This document shows positions 16,386-25,646 of a stretch of DNA of 64,000 nt, piece after piece (within the stretch, counting starts at the first letter, position 1; the number at the start of each line of letters is the position of its first letter). The translations under genes and the position numbers were made by a program. The stretch comes from Runella slithyformis DSM 19594 (lineage in GTDB: Bacteria; Bacteroidota; Bacteroidia; Cytophagales; Spirosomataceae), in NCBI RefSeq assembly GCF_000218895.1, contig NC_015703.1, positions 1,301,501 through 1,365,500 of the forward strand, read 5' to 3'. Under the pieces are notes generated by a model. The model searched no databases and was not told the origin of the DNA. It was given only the letters and a program-made list of their open reading frames with translations.

Positions 16386-17792
16386 ATGCACATCAATAAT
16401 ACGTATATATTTTGCTTCTTTTTTCTCTTATTTTTTACAGAAAACCAAGCACAGGACCCGGTTCTTTCCCTTGAAACATACCAAACAGGATTTACCCGTC
16501 CCACCAATATTCAATCGGCGGACGACAGTCGACTGTTTGTTTCTGAAATCGGAGGGAAAATCAGAATTGTTCAAAATAACACCATCCTTCCCACCCCCTT
16601 TTTAGACATTAGTGCGAAAGTACTGGATACGCAATGGGCAGGTATTAACAGTTTTGCATTTCATCCAAACTACGCTGAAAACGGACGCTTTTATGTACTC
16701 TATATTCGCAAGCCTGACAATATGGTGCAGCTTTCTCAGTTTAGAAGGAGCGTGAGCGACAGCAACCAGGCCAGCAGCACCGAAACCCCTTTGCTCACCA
16801 TCCCGCATGTACTCAATACCGGGCACCGCGGCGGAGCGATCCATTTCGGTCCCGATGGCTATTTGTACATTTCAACCGGTGATGACGCCGACGGTGGCCG
16901 GGGAATCATCGGCGACCCGCTCAACAATGCTCAAAACCTATCCAACCTTTTTGGCAAACTCCTTCGCATCGACGTCAGCAGTAATAATAACACCTACACC
17001 ATCCCACCCGGCAATCCTTACCAAGCCCCCAACGACGGTATTCCGGATGAAATCTGGGCGCGCGGGCTGCGCAATCCCTGGCGCCTGAGCTTCGACCGCG
17101 CAACGGGCGACCTATGGATCGGCGATAATGGACAGGACGGTTGGGAAGAGGTTAATTTCTTAGCCAACAATACCCCCGGTGGCAAAAACTTCGGTTGGCG
17201 ATGCTACGAAGGCAGTCATCGCTACGTACAACCTGTGTGCGAGGATTCTGCGGCAATGACGTTTCCCCTTCATGAATATGCCGGGTTTGCCAACAACGGC
17301 GGAACAGGCGCCTCGGTCATCGGAGGCTATGTTTATCGCGGAACAAAATATCCGGTGCTGTACGGCCACTATGTGTACGCCGACTATGCGACGGGCAAGT
17401 TTCGGACTTTGCGCCGAAACCCCGCGGGCGGTTATCAAAACGTTCTTCAATCCATGACGCTTCCCAATCCGGTCTCCTTTGGAGAAGATGCCGCCGGCGA
17501 ACTGTACACCGCATCGTTTACGACCGGTACCCTTTACCGTCTGAAAGCCCAAACCTGCCCTTCAGCGCTGGTATTGACCGCCCTGGATCCTGTAAAAAAC
17601 CCGCATACTTTTCAGGCCGCGGCTCGGATCACTGCGCATAATGCGGTGTTAGCTCAGGCAAAGGTTGATTATACGGCCGCACAATCCATTGAACTCTTGC
17701 CGGGATTCAGTGCATCGACAGGAAGTGTTTTTAAGGCTGTCATTGCCGAATGTCCCGCAAGCTCATCTGCCGTTCCGACAGGTCAGAAATAA
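16386..17792 (+). CDS. Exported PQQ-type glucose/sorbosone dehydrogenase with C-terminal sorting domain
   Basis: The start is taken at the ATG at 16386, six bases after an in-frame TTG. A signal peptide runs to ENQAQ at about residue 23. The six-bladed propeller of the GSDH family is evident: AFHPNYAENGRFYVLYI, HRGGAIHFGPDGYLYISTGD, GLRNPWRLSFD, and WIGDNGQDGWEEVNF. In the family this binds PQQ and calcium and oxidises sugars in the periplasm. The last 70 residues (PVKNPHTFQAAARITAHN, then IELLPGFSASTGSVFKA and a terminal Cys) resemble the coathanger-type C-terminal domains of exported Cytophagales proteins. The substrate is not known. Confidence 0.85.
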   Translation: MHINNTYIFCFFFLLFFTENQAQDPVLSLETYQTGFTRPTNIQSADDSRLFVSEIGGKIRIVQNNTILPTPFLDISAKVLDTQWAGINSFAFHPNYAENGRFYVLYIRKPDNMVQLSQFRRSVSDSNQASSTETPLLTIPHVLNTGHRGGAIHFGPDGYLYISTGDDADGGRGIIGDPLNNAQNLSNLFGKLLRIDVSSNNNTYTIPPGNPYQAPNDGIPDEIWARGLRNPWRLSFDRATGDLWIGDNGQDGWEEVNFLANNTPGGKNFGWRCYEGSHRYVQPVCEDSAAMTFPLHEYAGFANNGGTGASVIGGYVYRGTKYPVLYGHYVYADYATGKFRTLRRNPAGGYQNVLQSMTLPNPVSFGEDAAGELYTASFTTGTLYRLKAQTCPSALVLTALDPVKNPHTFQAAARITAHNAVLAQAKVDYTAAQSIELLPGFSASTGSVFKAVIAECPASSSAVPTGQK

Positions 17793-17801
17793 AAGAAGAG
17801 C

Positions 17802-18656
17802 CTAAGGTATGTTTCGTTTACTGCCCAAAAACATCTCGCCCTTTTCTTCGTTTGTCAGAATAAAATCATCGTTATTAATAAATACAATGGCTTCCGTCTG
17901 TCCCTGCGCAAACTTCAGGCAATACAGCGGTTTTTTAAAATTCATACCTTTGCTCACGTCAAAAAACAGGATTTTTCCGTAAGTCAACAGAGCCAGCGTT
18001 TTTCCGTCCGGACTTACGTCGGCGGAGGTGACCATGGCTTTGCTGTACACGCTGTCAATGGGTGAAGCAGTATACGTACCGGCACTGTCAGGCACGGAGT
18101 ACATTTTGACGAGGCGATTGCTCGTGCTGCGGTTTTTGGAAAACAAATACAGTCTATTTTGGTACCAAACGGTGGCTTCGCAATCAAAATTACGCTCAGC
18201 CGGCGGCGGCGGAAAGGCTTTTTGGTCGGCATACGCCACACGGATGGCTTCGTATTTTGTTAATTCTTTCGGATTGATCTTATGAATGACCAAGTCTTTT
18301 CGCAGATTGGCATTGTTGCCCAGATCAGAGATATACAGATTACCTTTGGTATCCTGCGCCAGATCTTCCCAATCGATATTCTTAAATTGAGGCAATTTCA
18401 GGACCATTTTCACTTTACCTTCATCCGTTACTTCGTAGAGTTCGGCGGGGTTATCCCCATCATTGTGCGTCCAGAACGTGCGCGCTTCTCTGCCCAAGGC
18501 CAGCCCCGACGTTTCCCGAAGTTCCGGGGGAAGTTGGCCGATCTTAACCATTTCATAGACACTGTTTCCGTTTACAAATCCGACATTCTTTTTTTCATTG
18601 TAGCAATTACACAAAGCCACCCGCACCGTGAACGCCCACCAAATCAGTTTTTGCAT
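17802..18656 (-). CDS. Exported beta-propeller-like protein (SdiA-regulated-like), unknown function
   Basis: The start is set at 18656 (MQKLIWWAFTVRVALCNCYN), a short hydrophobic leader with a possible lipidation Cys. The open frame reaches 29 residues further but would overlap the divergent transporter gene. The body has repeated blade-like strands: SGLALGREARTFWTHNDGDN, WEDLAQDTKGNLYISDLGNN, VTSADVSPDGKTLALLTYG. This pattern is shared with SdiA-regulated and phytase-like propellers. It may bind or cleave small phosphate or sugar compounds, but no catalytic residue is recognised. Confidence 0.65.
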   Translation of the reverse strand: MQKLIWWAFTVRVALCNCYNEKKNVGFVNGNSVYEMVKIGQLPPELRETSGLALGREARTFWTHNDGDNPAELYEVTDEGKVKMVLKLPQFKNIDWEDLAQDTKGNLYISDLGNNANLRKDLVIHKINPKELTKYEAIRVAYADQKAFPPPPAERNFDCEATVWYQNRLYLFSKNRSTSNRLVKMYSVPDSAGTYTASPIDSVYSKAMVTSADVSPDGKTLALLTYGKILFFDVSKGMNFKKPLYCLKFAQGQTEAIVFINNDDFILTNEEKGEMFLGSKRNIP

Positions 18657-18737
18657 AATAAAATTGAGATTTATTGATTGTTTCGTCCGGTTTATTCCTA
18701 AATTTTCGTGCCATTTGGCCTTACCATTTACTAAACC

Positions 18738-19832
18738 ATGCAAAAGTCGTTTCCGTTTTCTGTGCGTCTGGCAGGATGGCTGCTCTCGGCCGTTATCATT
18801 GTGTATATTCTTTACATCCTACGCGAAACTTTGGTTCCCCTCACCTTTTCGGTCCTTTTCGCCGTGCTTTTATATCCCATTTGCGCGTTGTTGGAGCGTT
18901 GGCGCGTCCCGCGCATTGCGGCCATTTCCCTCAGTTTAATTCTGTTCTTTGCAGTATTGGTCGGATTAATCTATGTTGCATCAATGCAAATTATCAGTTT
19001 TGGAGAAGAACTGCCTCGATTGGAGAAAAAAGCAAATTTCTGGATTGACCAAGGGCAGGATTTCCTGTCCGACAACTTCGGTATGAGCCGTCGTAAGCAG
19101 TTGAGTGAAGGACGCAAATACCTGACCGAAGCCCTCAAAAACAGCGCCTCCACGTTGACCGGCGCCGTGGCCACTACTACCGGTACGCTCGCTTCGGCCG
19201 CACTGGTGCCTTTGTTTGTGTTTTTCTTTCTGCTTTACCGCGACTTTTTCCGGCGCTTTTTCTACAAAGCCTTCGATAGCCGCCACAAACGCCGCGTAGA
19301 CCAAGCTATCCGACGGATCTACGAAGTAGTACAGGGCTATTTGGTCGGCTTGGTTTCGGTGATTTTGATCGTGGGCGTCATGAATTCTGCGGGTTTGCTG
19401 ATGCTGGGGGTACCGCATGCTGTTTTTTTCGGTTTCTTCGCTTCGTGTTTGTTATTGATTCCCTACATCGGCCTGATGATCGGCTCATTGCTACCCGCGC
19501 TGATGGCCCTTGTTGCGCTTGACTCTCCCATGTATGCCTTGGGCGTTTTGGGCGTTTTTGGGGTCATACAACTGTTGGAAGGTAATTTTATTACCCCTTA
19601 CATTGTGGGTTCTAAGGTGAGTGTCAATCCGCTGGCGGCCATGATCGTATTGATCTTGGGCGGGCAATTATGGGGCGTATCCGGCTTGATCCTGGCGCTT
19701 CCCGTCACGGCTATCATGAAAGTTATTTTTGATTCGGTCGACGCCCTCAAACCTTTCGGGTATCTCCTCGGCGAAGCCGAAGACGGCAAACCCGTCAAAC
19801 TGCCGCTCCCACAGGAGTTGTTGGAAGAATAA
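18738..19832 (+). CDS. AI-2E family transporter (PerM-like membrane protein)
   Basis: The 364-residue integral membrane protein has two helices near the N-terminus, a polar domain at about 75-150 (EELPRLEKKANFWIDQGQDF), then about five more helices. These include the conserved GVPHAVFFGFFASCLLLIPYIG and the loop GNFITPYIVGSKVSVNPLAA, which is diagnostic for the AI-2E/PerM family. Members export small molecules or act as Na+/H+ exchangers; the name does not prove autoinducer transport. It is divergent from the propeller gene with an 81-base gap. Confidence 0.88.
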   Translation: MQKSFPFSVRLAGWLLSAVIIVYILYILRETLVPLTFSVLFAVLLYPICALLERWRVPRIAAISLSLILFFAVLVGLIYVASMQIISFGEELPRLEKKANFWIDQGQDFLSDNFGMSRRKQLSEGRKYLTEALKNSASTLTGAVATTTGTLASAALVPLFVFFFLLYRDFFRRFFYKAFDSRHKRRVDQAIRRIYEVVQGYLVGLVSVILIVGVMNSAGLLMLGVPHAVFFGFFASCLLLIPYIGLMIGSLLPALMALVALDSPMYALGVLGVFGVIQLLEGNFITPYIVGSKVSVNPLAAMIVLILGGQLWGVSGLILALPVTAIMKVIFDSVDALKPFGYLLGEAEDGKPVKLPLPQELLEE

Positions 19833-19839
19833 GTGGTTA

Positions 19840-19924
19840 GGAGTGAGAAGTCAGAAGCGAGAAGTCAGAAGTAGGAGATAAAAAAATCAGAACAATTCGT
19901 CATTCGTTCATTCGTCATTCGCTC
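19840..19924. repeat. Intergenic period-7 repeat tract
   Basis: Six heptamers run from 19840 to 19881 (GGAGTGA, GAAGTCA, GAAGCGA, GAAGTCA, GAAGTAG, GAGATAA). After a short gap, ATTCGTC/ATTCGTTC units follow from 19895 to 19924. The two blocks are roughly complementary in composition (GA-rich then TC-rich), like the paired blocks inside alaS. Confidence 0.75.
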
Positions 19925-19941
19925 ACATTCTTTATTTCAAA

Positions 19942-20994
19942 ATGAAACTATTTTCGTTGGCCCTTTTTGTTATCTCCATTGTCTTTACTTTTTCATTTCG
20001 AAAAACACCGTCTTTGACCGATAGTGTCTCTTTTGTTCCGAAAGAGCATCTTTCCGAGTACGGCTTTTTTCGGGGTAACATCGCGGATCAGATTCCCGCC
20101 GAAGGAGTGGTTCCTTATCGGCTCAATACGCCGCTGTTTTCGGATTATGCCGAAAAACTGCGGTTCATCCAACTCCCTGCCGGCACGACCGTAGCTTATA
20201 ACGCCGACCGCGTACTTGACTTTCCCGTAGGTACGGCCATCATCAAGACCTTTTATTATCCCAACGATTTTCGCAATCCCGCCGCCGGGCGGCGCATCCT
20301 GGAAACACGTCTGCTGCTGCACGAAGCATCGGGCTGGAAGGCACTGGAATACGTCTGGAACGACGACCAAACCGACGCTTACCTGGAAGTAGCCGGTGAA
20401 ACCAAAGAAGTCAGCTGGATCCATAGCGACGGCAAAAAACGCACGATTCAATACGCAATGCCCAACCTCAATCAGTGCAAAGGCTGTCATAATCGTAACG
20501 AACAGATGCAGCCCATCGGCCCGTCGGCCCGACAACTGAACGGCGATTTTGAGTATGGCGAAAAAGAAAACCAACTGATTCATTGGCAAAAAGCAGGGCT
20601 CCTGACGGGACTTCCCGCCCTGGCCCAGGTACCTAAAGCGCCCGTTTGGAATGACCCGGCCAGCGGCTCTTTAGAAACACGGGCGCGAGCGTGGCTGGAC
20701 ATTAACTGTGCGCACTGCCACCGCAGCGACGGCCCCGCCAAAACCTCCGGACTGCACCTGAACTACGACGAAACCGACGCCACCCAATGGGGAGTTATGA
20801 AAGCACCCGTAGCCGCAGGCAGAGGCTCCGGCGGCAGACAATACAGCATCGTACCCGGCCAACCCGAAAAATCCATTTTGCTCTACCGCATGGAATCCAC
20901 CGACCCTGGTGAAATGATGCCCGAACTGGGCCGAAAAACCACCCACACCGAAGGCGTAGCGCTGGTGCGGGAATGGATCAGGTCGTTGAAATGA
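19942..20994 (+). CDS. Exported diheme c-type cytochrome (SO2930-like family)
   Basis: The 350-residue protein begins with a short hydrophobic export signal. It carries two heme-binding CxxCH sites: CKGCH at 179-183 and CAHCH at 256-260. The N-terminal half (PYRLNTPLFSDYAEKLRFIQ, FPVGTAIIKTFYYPND) matches the SO2930-type family, in which a beta domain precedes the heme part. It probably passes electrons in the periplasm. A nearby electron donor could be the PQQ-type dehydrogenase gene at 16.4 kb, but the two are not in one operon. Confidence 0.85.
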   Translation: MKLFSLALFVISIVFTFSFRKTPSLTDSVSFVPKEHLSEYGFFRGNIADQIPAEGVVPYRLNTPLFSDYAEKLRFIQLPAGTTVAYNADRVLDFPVGTAIIKTFYYPNDFRNPAAGRRILETRLLLHEASGWKALEYVWNDDQTDAYLEVAGETKEVSWIHSDGKKRTIQYAMPNLNQCKGCHNRNEQMQPIGPSARQLNGDFEYGEKENQLIHWQKAGLLTGLPALAQVPKAPVWNDPASGSLETRARAWLDINCAHCHRSDGPAKTSGLHLNYDETDATQWGVMKAPVAAGRGSGGRQYSIVPGQPEKSILLYRMESTDPGEMMPELGRKTTHTEGVALVREWIRSLK

Positions 20995-21001
20995 TTTTTT
21001 C

Positions 21002-22285
21002 TCAAAACCGCACCCGAAACACCGTCTTTCCTTCGTGCTCGGTATGGAGCGAAAGCCCGAAACCGTGATTGAGCAGAATCTCCCGAATGAGCGTCAGGCC
21101 AACGCCCTGCCCGTTGCGTTTGGTGGAGAAAAAGGGACTGAACAGGCGGCCTTCAATGCTTTTCGGGATACCCTTCCCGGAATCAACGATCAGCAATTGC
21201 GGCGGTTGCGGAATGGTCTCAAACGTAATGACCCCGTCGGTTTCGATGGATTCAATGGCATTTTTAACCACATTGATGAGGACCTGCTCCATTTGCGATT
21301 CGTCGGCAGCAACCGGCACTTCTGCCTCACTGAGGTTAAATTCAAAATGAATCCGTTGTCGCTTGGCCATTGACGACATCAGGTTGGCCGTTTTAACCAC
21401 CAACTCATTCATATTCAAAAGCTCTCTATGCGGCACCGGCAGGCGCACGACATCGGCAAAGCGCCGCATGAATTGGTTCAGGTTTTCGTTGCGGTCGCGC
21501 GCTATCTGTAGGGCTTCGGCCACGTCGGGTGGGTTTTGTTCCAGCGAAAGGGTCGTATCCAGAATCGAATTTACCGCCCCGACCGAGTTGTTCACTTCGT
21601 GCGCCATCATTCGGATCACTTTACCGTAAGCATTCTTTTCGGCGGCCAGAATTTCGGTTGTCAGTTCTTCCAACATGATAAAATAGCGCGGAAACCCCCG
21701 ATCCATGAAGTGCGCTTTTTGGCATTTATAAGTTTCCAACCCGTTGAAGTTGATGGTCCGTGACTCGCCCGTTTTCAACCGGCTGAGTGCCTGCAGCACA
21801 GGATGCTGAATCGACGCCAACGGACGGTGCAGCACCGCATCGGCCGTAAGGGCCAACATCGCCTGTGCTTTCGGGTTGATCACGGTAATGTGTTCGTCAA
21901 AGTCCATCATCAGAATCCCCGTGGGTGAAGTGTGGATCAGTTTTTCGAGAAAAAAATGTTGTTCTTCCTGCCGGGTACGTTCGGTGCGCAGTTGATCGAT
22001 CATCTGATTGTAAATTTCAATGAGCCGGTCCATCTCATACTTGCCCGTTTTCAGAAATTTAACGTTAAAATCGCGGTCTTTGATGGCTTCAATGCCTGTC
22101 ATGAGCAGATTGAGCGGCCGGATCATTTCATTATATAACTGCCACGCAATGAACAGAGAAAGCAGCATAAAAACTTCGGAAGCAATGAAAAGCAACGGCT
22201 GCTTTTTGAAAATATACAATGATAACCCCACCGCCACCAAGTGAATAATGACAATAAAGGCAATGAATTTGGTCCTTAGTTTCAT
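21002..22285 (-). CDS. NtrB-like sensor histidine kinase
   Basis: The 427-residue kinase has two closely spaced membrane helices at about 7-50 with almost no periplasmic loop. A HAMP-like linker and a PAS-like domain follow (TSPTGILMMDFDEHITVINP, about 115-215). The phosphoacceptor segment is MMAHEVNNSVGAVNSIL (His near 229), and the ATPase domain has N (NVVKNAIES), G1 (VDSGKGIP) and G2 (GQGVGLTL) boxes. It is the natural partner of the NtrC-type regulator at 23040-24461, from which it is separated by a plus-strand gene. With so small a loop it may sense the membrane or the cytoplasm. Confidence 0.88.
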   Translation of the reverse strand: MKLRTKFIAFIVIIHLVAVGLSLYIFKKQPLLFIASEVFMLLSLFIAWQLYNEMIRPLNLLMTGIEAIKDRDFNVKFLKTGKYEMDRLIEIYNQMIDQLRTERTRQEEQHFFLEKLIHTSPTGILMMDFDEHITVINPKAQAMLALTADAVLHRPLASIQHPVLQALSRLKTGESRTINFNGLETYKCQKAHFMDRGFPRYFIMLEELTTEILAAEKNAYGKVIRMMAHEVNNSVGAVNSILDTTLSLEQNPPDVAEALQIARDRNENLNQFMRRFADVVRLPVPHRELLNMNELVVKTANLMSSMAKRQRIHFEFNLSEAEVPVAADESQMEQVLINVVKNAIESIETDGVITFETIPQPPQLLIVDSGKGIPKSIEGRLFSPFFSTKRNGQGVGLTLIREILLNHGFGLSLHTEHEGKTVFRVRF

Positions 22286-22317
22286 ATCTTTAATCCTGCA
22301 TTAGCGCTCAACATCTG

Positions 22318-23001
22318 ATGGATTTAGCACAACATTATCAACAGCTCCGGACGCGTTCCGTTCAGCTATTTGAGTCGGGATACTTTGAGTATGATGCCCT
22401 GGTTGACGCGCCCGCAGATTCGCGCCGGGGCATTACGCTTTTGGCACGCCCGCCGCTGCATGTGCGAGAGGCTATCCAACGCATGCTCAATGATATTAAA
22501 GGGACAGCGCCTGAGCAATATTACTACCCAATCACGGATATTCATTTGACGGTTCTGTCAATTATTTCCTGTTACGAGGGTTTCAGCCTTGCGCTCATCG
22601 ATCCGGTACGGTACGCAACCATGGTCCGTGAAGTGATCCGTGACCACCAATCCTTTAAAATACACTTTCGCGGAATGACCGCTTCGCCAAGTTGCCTGCT
22701 TATTCAGGGCTTTCCGTTGGACAGTGCATTACAGAAAATACGCGACGACCTGCGCCGGCACTTTCGGAACTCGGACCTGCAACATTCCATTGATAAACGT
22801 TACACTATTCAGACGGCCCATTCTACGGTGGTTCGTTTCCGAACCCCCTTTGTACAGCCCAAGGCATTTATCCAAAAAATAAAGAACTATGAAGAAATAG
22901 CGTTGGGGACATTTGAAGTATCTGACTTGGAACTGGTCTTCAATGATTGGTACCAAAAAGCAGAAAACACAGCAGTACTCGAACGATTTTGTTTGGGATA
23001 A
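22318..23001 (+). CDS. 2H phosphoesterase superfamily protein (2'-5' RNA ligase-like)
   Basis: The 227-residue protein has the two His-x-Thr/Ser-type motifs of the 2H superfamily: IHLTVLSI near residue 78-85 and AHSTVVRFR near 162-170. They are about 85 residues apart, as in 2'-5' RNA ligase and cyclic phosphodiesterase folds. These enzymes act on cyclic nucleotides, RNA ends or ADP-ribose cyclic phosphates. It sits on the plus strand between a sensor kinase and its regulator, divergent from the kinase with a 32-base gap. No link to signalling can be shown from sequence. Confidence 0.65.
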   Translation: MDLAQHYQQLRTRSVQLFESGYFEYDALVDAPADSRRGITLLARPPLHVREAIQRMLNDIKGTAPEQYYYPITDIHLTVLSIISCYEGFSLALIDPVRYATMVREVIRDHQSFKIHFRGMTASPSCLLIQGFPLDSALQKIRDDLRRHFRNSDLQHSIDKRYTIQTAHSTVVRFRTPFVQPKAFIQKIKNYEEIALGTFEVSDLELVFNDWYQKAENTAVLERFCLG

Positions 23002-23039
23002 TAAAGGACTGAATTGAAAGTCAGCATTCGATAATCCGA

Positions 23040-24461
23040 TCATTCTTCATCAAACGGGATGCTGTATTTTTCCAACCGTCGGTACAGGGCCGAGCGCGTC
23101 AGGCCCAGGGCTTTGGCTACACGGGCGACTTTACCCCGATGAAACTCCATGGCACGCCGAATCATCTGAATTTCCATTTCTTCGAGCGTCATGCTGCCCA
23201 CATCGGGAAAGTTGGATTTTGGATTTGCGATTTCGGATTTACGATTTTGTGATTGATAATTTTGCTCAAAATCAGCAATTCCCAACACATCGCCGGTACT
23301 GACCAATATGGTGCGCTCCACCAGGTTTTTGAGTTGGCGAATATTGCCGGGCAAGTTGAGTTGTTTGAGCCACTTCAGCGCGTCGCGACTTACCTCCAAG
23401 TGAGGACGACCGTAAATGGTGCGCAGGTTATTGACAAAAAAATCGACCAATAGCGGAATGTCCTCGGGCCGTTCGCGCAGAGACGGTAAGTAGATCGCAA
23501 TGAGATTGATACGATATAGCAAGTCCTCCCGAAATGTACCATTGCCCACCATTTCTTCCAAATTTCGGTTGGTTGCACATACCACCCGCACGTCCAGCGT
23601 TTTGGTCTTACTGCTTCCCAGTATTTCGTAGGTTCGGTCCTGCAATACACGCAGTAACTTGACCTGACTGCTCAGTTCCAGCTCACCGATCTCGTCCAAA
23701 AAAATGGTGCCGCGATTGGCCAACTCAAAGCGGCCGGTACGGTCGTAGCGCGCATCGGTAAAGGCCCCGCGAATGTGTCCGAACATTTCAGATTCAAACA
23801 AACTTGTCGAAATACCGCCCAGGTTCACTTTTACAAAAGGCCGCCTGGCACGTTGGCTGTTTTGGTGGATAGCTTCGGCAATGAGCTCTTTTCCCGTGCC
23901 GCTTTCGCCCATGATCAGCACGGAGGCATCGGTAGCCGCCACCCGCCCGACAGTTTCCAGTACCCGCAGCATGGCATCTGACTGTCCGATGATTTGCCCG
24001 AAATCATACTGCCGGTCCAATTGACGCCGACTCACCGGCGCCGAAGCACTGCGTTGTTCGCGACTCACTTCGTTGGGGCTTTGTTCATGTGCGCTGCGCA
24101 GCGCCAGCGCGGTCCGAACCGACTGCATCAGGTGCGTATTTTGCCAGGGTTTACTGATGAAATCAGCCGCTCCGATCTTCATTCCTTTGACGGCCAGATC
24201 AATCGTAGCCCAACCCGTAATGAGAATCACGGGCACCTGCGCATCCCGCTGTCGGATCTGCGCGAGCAGATTCAGGCCATCGTCCCCGGAGGTATCGTTG
24301 GAAAAATTCATATCGAGCAGCACCAGCTCGATCGCGTTTTGGGCCAGGTGCGCAAGGGCTTCTTCAGGCGTTTCGGCCGTCACGACGCCGAACGTCTCTT
24401 TACGCATCAGCAGCGAAAGAGACGTTCGAACGGCAATATCATCATCAACAATCAGAATCAT
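23040..24461 (-). CDS. NtrC-family sigma-54-dependent response regulator
   Basis: The 473-residue regulator has a receiver domain at 1-120 (VDDDIAVRTSL, phospho-Asp in LVLLDMNFS, conserved Lys in ISKPWQN). The AAA+ domain at about 150-385 has Walker A GESGTGKE and Walker B GTIFLDEIGEL, and a sigma-54 contact loop reading GAFTDA where the classical sequence is GAFTGA. A Fis-type helix-turn-helix closes the protein (VAKALGLTRSALYRRLEKY). The linker before it (QNRKSEIANPKSNF) is encoded by a period-7 repeat. It is the last gene of the efflux run, 3 bases after the second permease, and probably activates that operon from the sigma-54-like promoter upstream of the HlyD gene. Confidence 0.92.
   Translation of the reverse strand: MILIVDDDIAVRTSLSLLMRKETFGVVTAETPEEALAHLAQNAIELVLLDMNFSNDTSGDDGLNLLAQIRQRDAQVPVILITGWATIDLAVKGMKIGAADFISKPWQNTHLMQSVRTALALRSAHEQSPNEVSREQRSASAPVSRRQLDRQYDFGQIIGQSDAMLRVLETVGRVAATDASVLIMGESGTGKELIAEAIHQNSQRARRPFVKVNLGGISTSLFESEMFGHIRGAFTDARYDRTGRFELANRGTIFLDEIGELELSSQVKLLRVLQDRTYEILGSSKTKTLDVRVVCATNRNLEEMVGNGTFREDLLYRINLIAIYLPSLRERPEDIPLLVDFFVNNLRTIYGRPHLEVSRDALKWLKQLNLPGNIRQLKNLVERTILVSTGDVLGIADFEQNYQSQNRKSEIANPKSNFPDVGSMTLEEMEIQMIRRAMEFHRGKVARVAKALGLTRSALYRRLEKYSIPFDEE
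23214..23255. repeat. Period-7 repeat encoding the regulator's interdomain linker
   Basis: Six heptamers follow each other (GGATTTT, GGATTTG, CGATTTC, GGATTTA, CGATTTT, GTGATTG) within the NtrC-type gene. Read on the minus strand they encode the linker SQNRKSEIANPKSNF between the AAA+ domain and the DNA-binding domain. Confidence 0.75.
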
Positions 24462-24464
24462 ACC

Positions 24465-25640
24465 TTATTCTTCGTGCAAAACGGTCGCGGGCTGCATGAT
24501 TGACGCCTGACGACTGGGATAAAAAGCGCAAATGGTGACCAGCAAATATACCGAAATTACGGCCATTAAAATCCCAAAAAGGTACACTTCGGCTTCAACA
24601 TCAAATACATTCAGCAAGGGAAACTGCACCGCAAAGAACACCCCTAAGACCAGACCAAACGTAGCAATCACGGCCGTTTCACCGATAAAATGCCCCAGAA
24701 TAGCCCCCTGCGTAGCCCCCATGGCACGCCGTACGCCGATTTCCTGCTTGCGGCGGCTGATGGTTTGGAATAACACTCCAAACAGCCCTAAGGCGACGTT
24801 GAACACCAAAAAACTGCACACAATGAACAAAATCAGGACGGGCACCAGCACCAGGTTATTACGATTGGATTTCATATTATTCATCTGCTGGATTTCGACC
24901 GACCAATCTTTGCCCAAACGCGCCACTTCTTTGGCAATTTGAGCCTCCAATTCGGCTCCGCTGCCTTCCTGCACCTTCATGACCATGGTGTCATCCGAAA
25001 TATCAGAGGGTTGAAACATACACCCGGAAAGCCCCTGAAAATCATCTTTATGTTTAAAATAATCCACCACACCAACCACTTTCATTTTCGAATCGTTTGA
25101 GCCGGGCCCGTCACCGTTGCCCAACGTTTTGCCCAAGGCACTTTCGTTTCCAAACAATTTCTCCTTCAGATATCGGGTAATAACGATAGGATGATACTTG
25201 CCCGCTTTATCGGTTTCGTTAAACCAACGTCCTTCGGAAATCCGCATAGTCATCACCCTAGGAAAATCAGGCTCAACGCTCATGATTTCGCTCATTGTAC
25301 TCTTCTTGTTGTACTCAATATTGTTGTTTCGGGAACTGAATGTAAAAGGGGCGTTAGCACTTGTAAAGGCAAAGCTATGCACCGCCTGATAGTGTTTCAT
25401 TTGCTGCCTGACCAGCTCTTTATATTCAGCTTTGATGGTGTCGTTGGGCGCATTAAAGTTGATAAAAGCAACCCAAACATTATCGGTTTCAAGGCCCGAA
25501 GGTTGGGCGTAGTTTTGGTAATTATAAATACCGAGCGACCAGACGGCGAATAGAATGAGAAAGGAAAAGAAAATCTCGAACATCATTAACGCGTTCATCT
25601 TTTTCCGTTTCCAGATAAGTTTAAATAAGTGTTTTACCAT
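24465..25640 (-). CDS. ABC transporter permease, MacB/FtsX type (second permease)
   Basis: The 391-residue protein has one N-terminal helix (FEIFFSFLILFAVWSLGIYN), a large periplasmic MacB_PCD-type domain to about 260, and three C-terminal helices of the FtsX domain. It has the conserved segment TISRRKQEIGVRRAMGATQGAI before the third. Such permeases transmit ATP hydrolysis to the periplasmic part and drive efflux through a TolC-type channel. The first permease ends 6 bases upstream and the regulator starts 3 bases downstream, so cotranscription is near certain. Confidence 0.88.
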   Translation of the reverse strand: MVKHLFKLIWKRKKMNALMMFEIFFSFLILFAVWSLGIYNYQNYAQPSGLETDNVWVAFINFNAPNDTIKAEYKELVRQQMKHYQAVHSFAFTSANAPFTFSSRNNNIEYNKKSTMSEIMSVEPDFPRVMTMRISEGRWFNETDKAGKYHPIVITRYLKEKLFGNESALGKTLGNGDGPGSNDSKMKVVGVVDYFKHKDDFQGLSGCMFQPSDISDDTMVMKVQEGSGAELEAQIAKEVARLGKDWSVEIQQMNNMKSNRNNLVLVPVLILFIVCSFLVFNVALGLFGVLFQTISRRKQEIGVRRAMGATQGAILGHFIGETAVIATFGLVLGVFFAVQFPLLNVFDVEAEVYLFGILMAVISVYLLVTICAFYPSRQASIMQPATVLHEE

Positions 25641-25646
25641 GGCTTC

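Noticed and set aside
18657-18743. A 29-residue N-terminal extension of the propeller-like protein
   Set aside because: It would overlap the start of the divergent AI-2E family gene and precedes a plausible leader at 18656.
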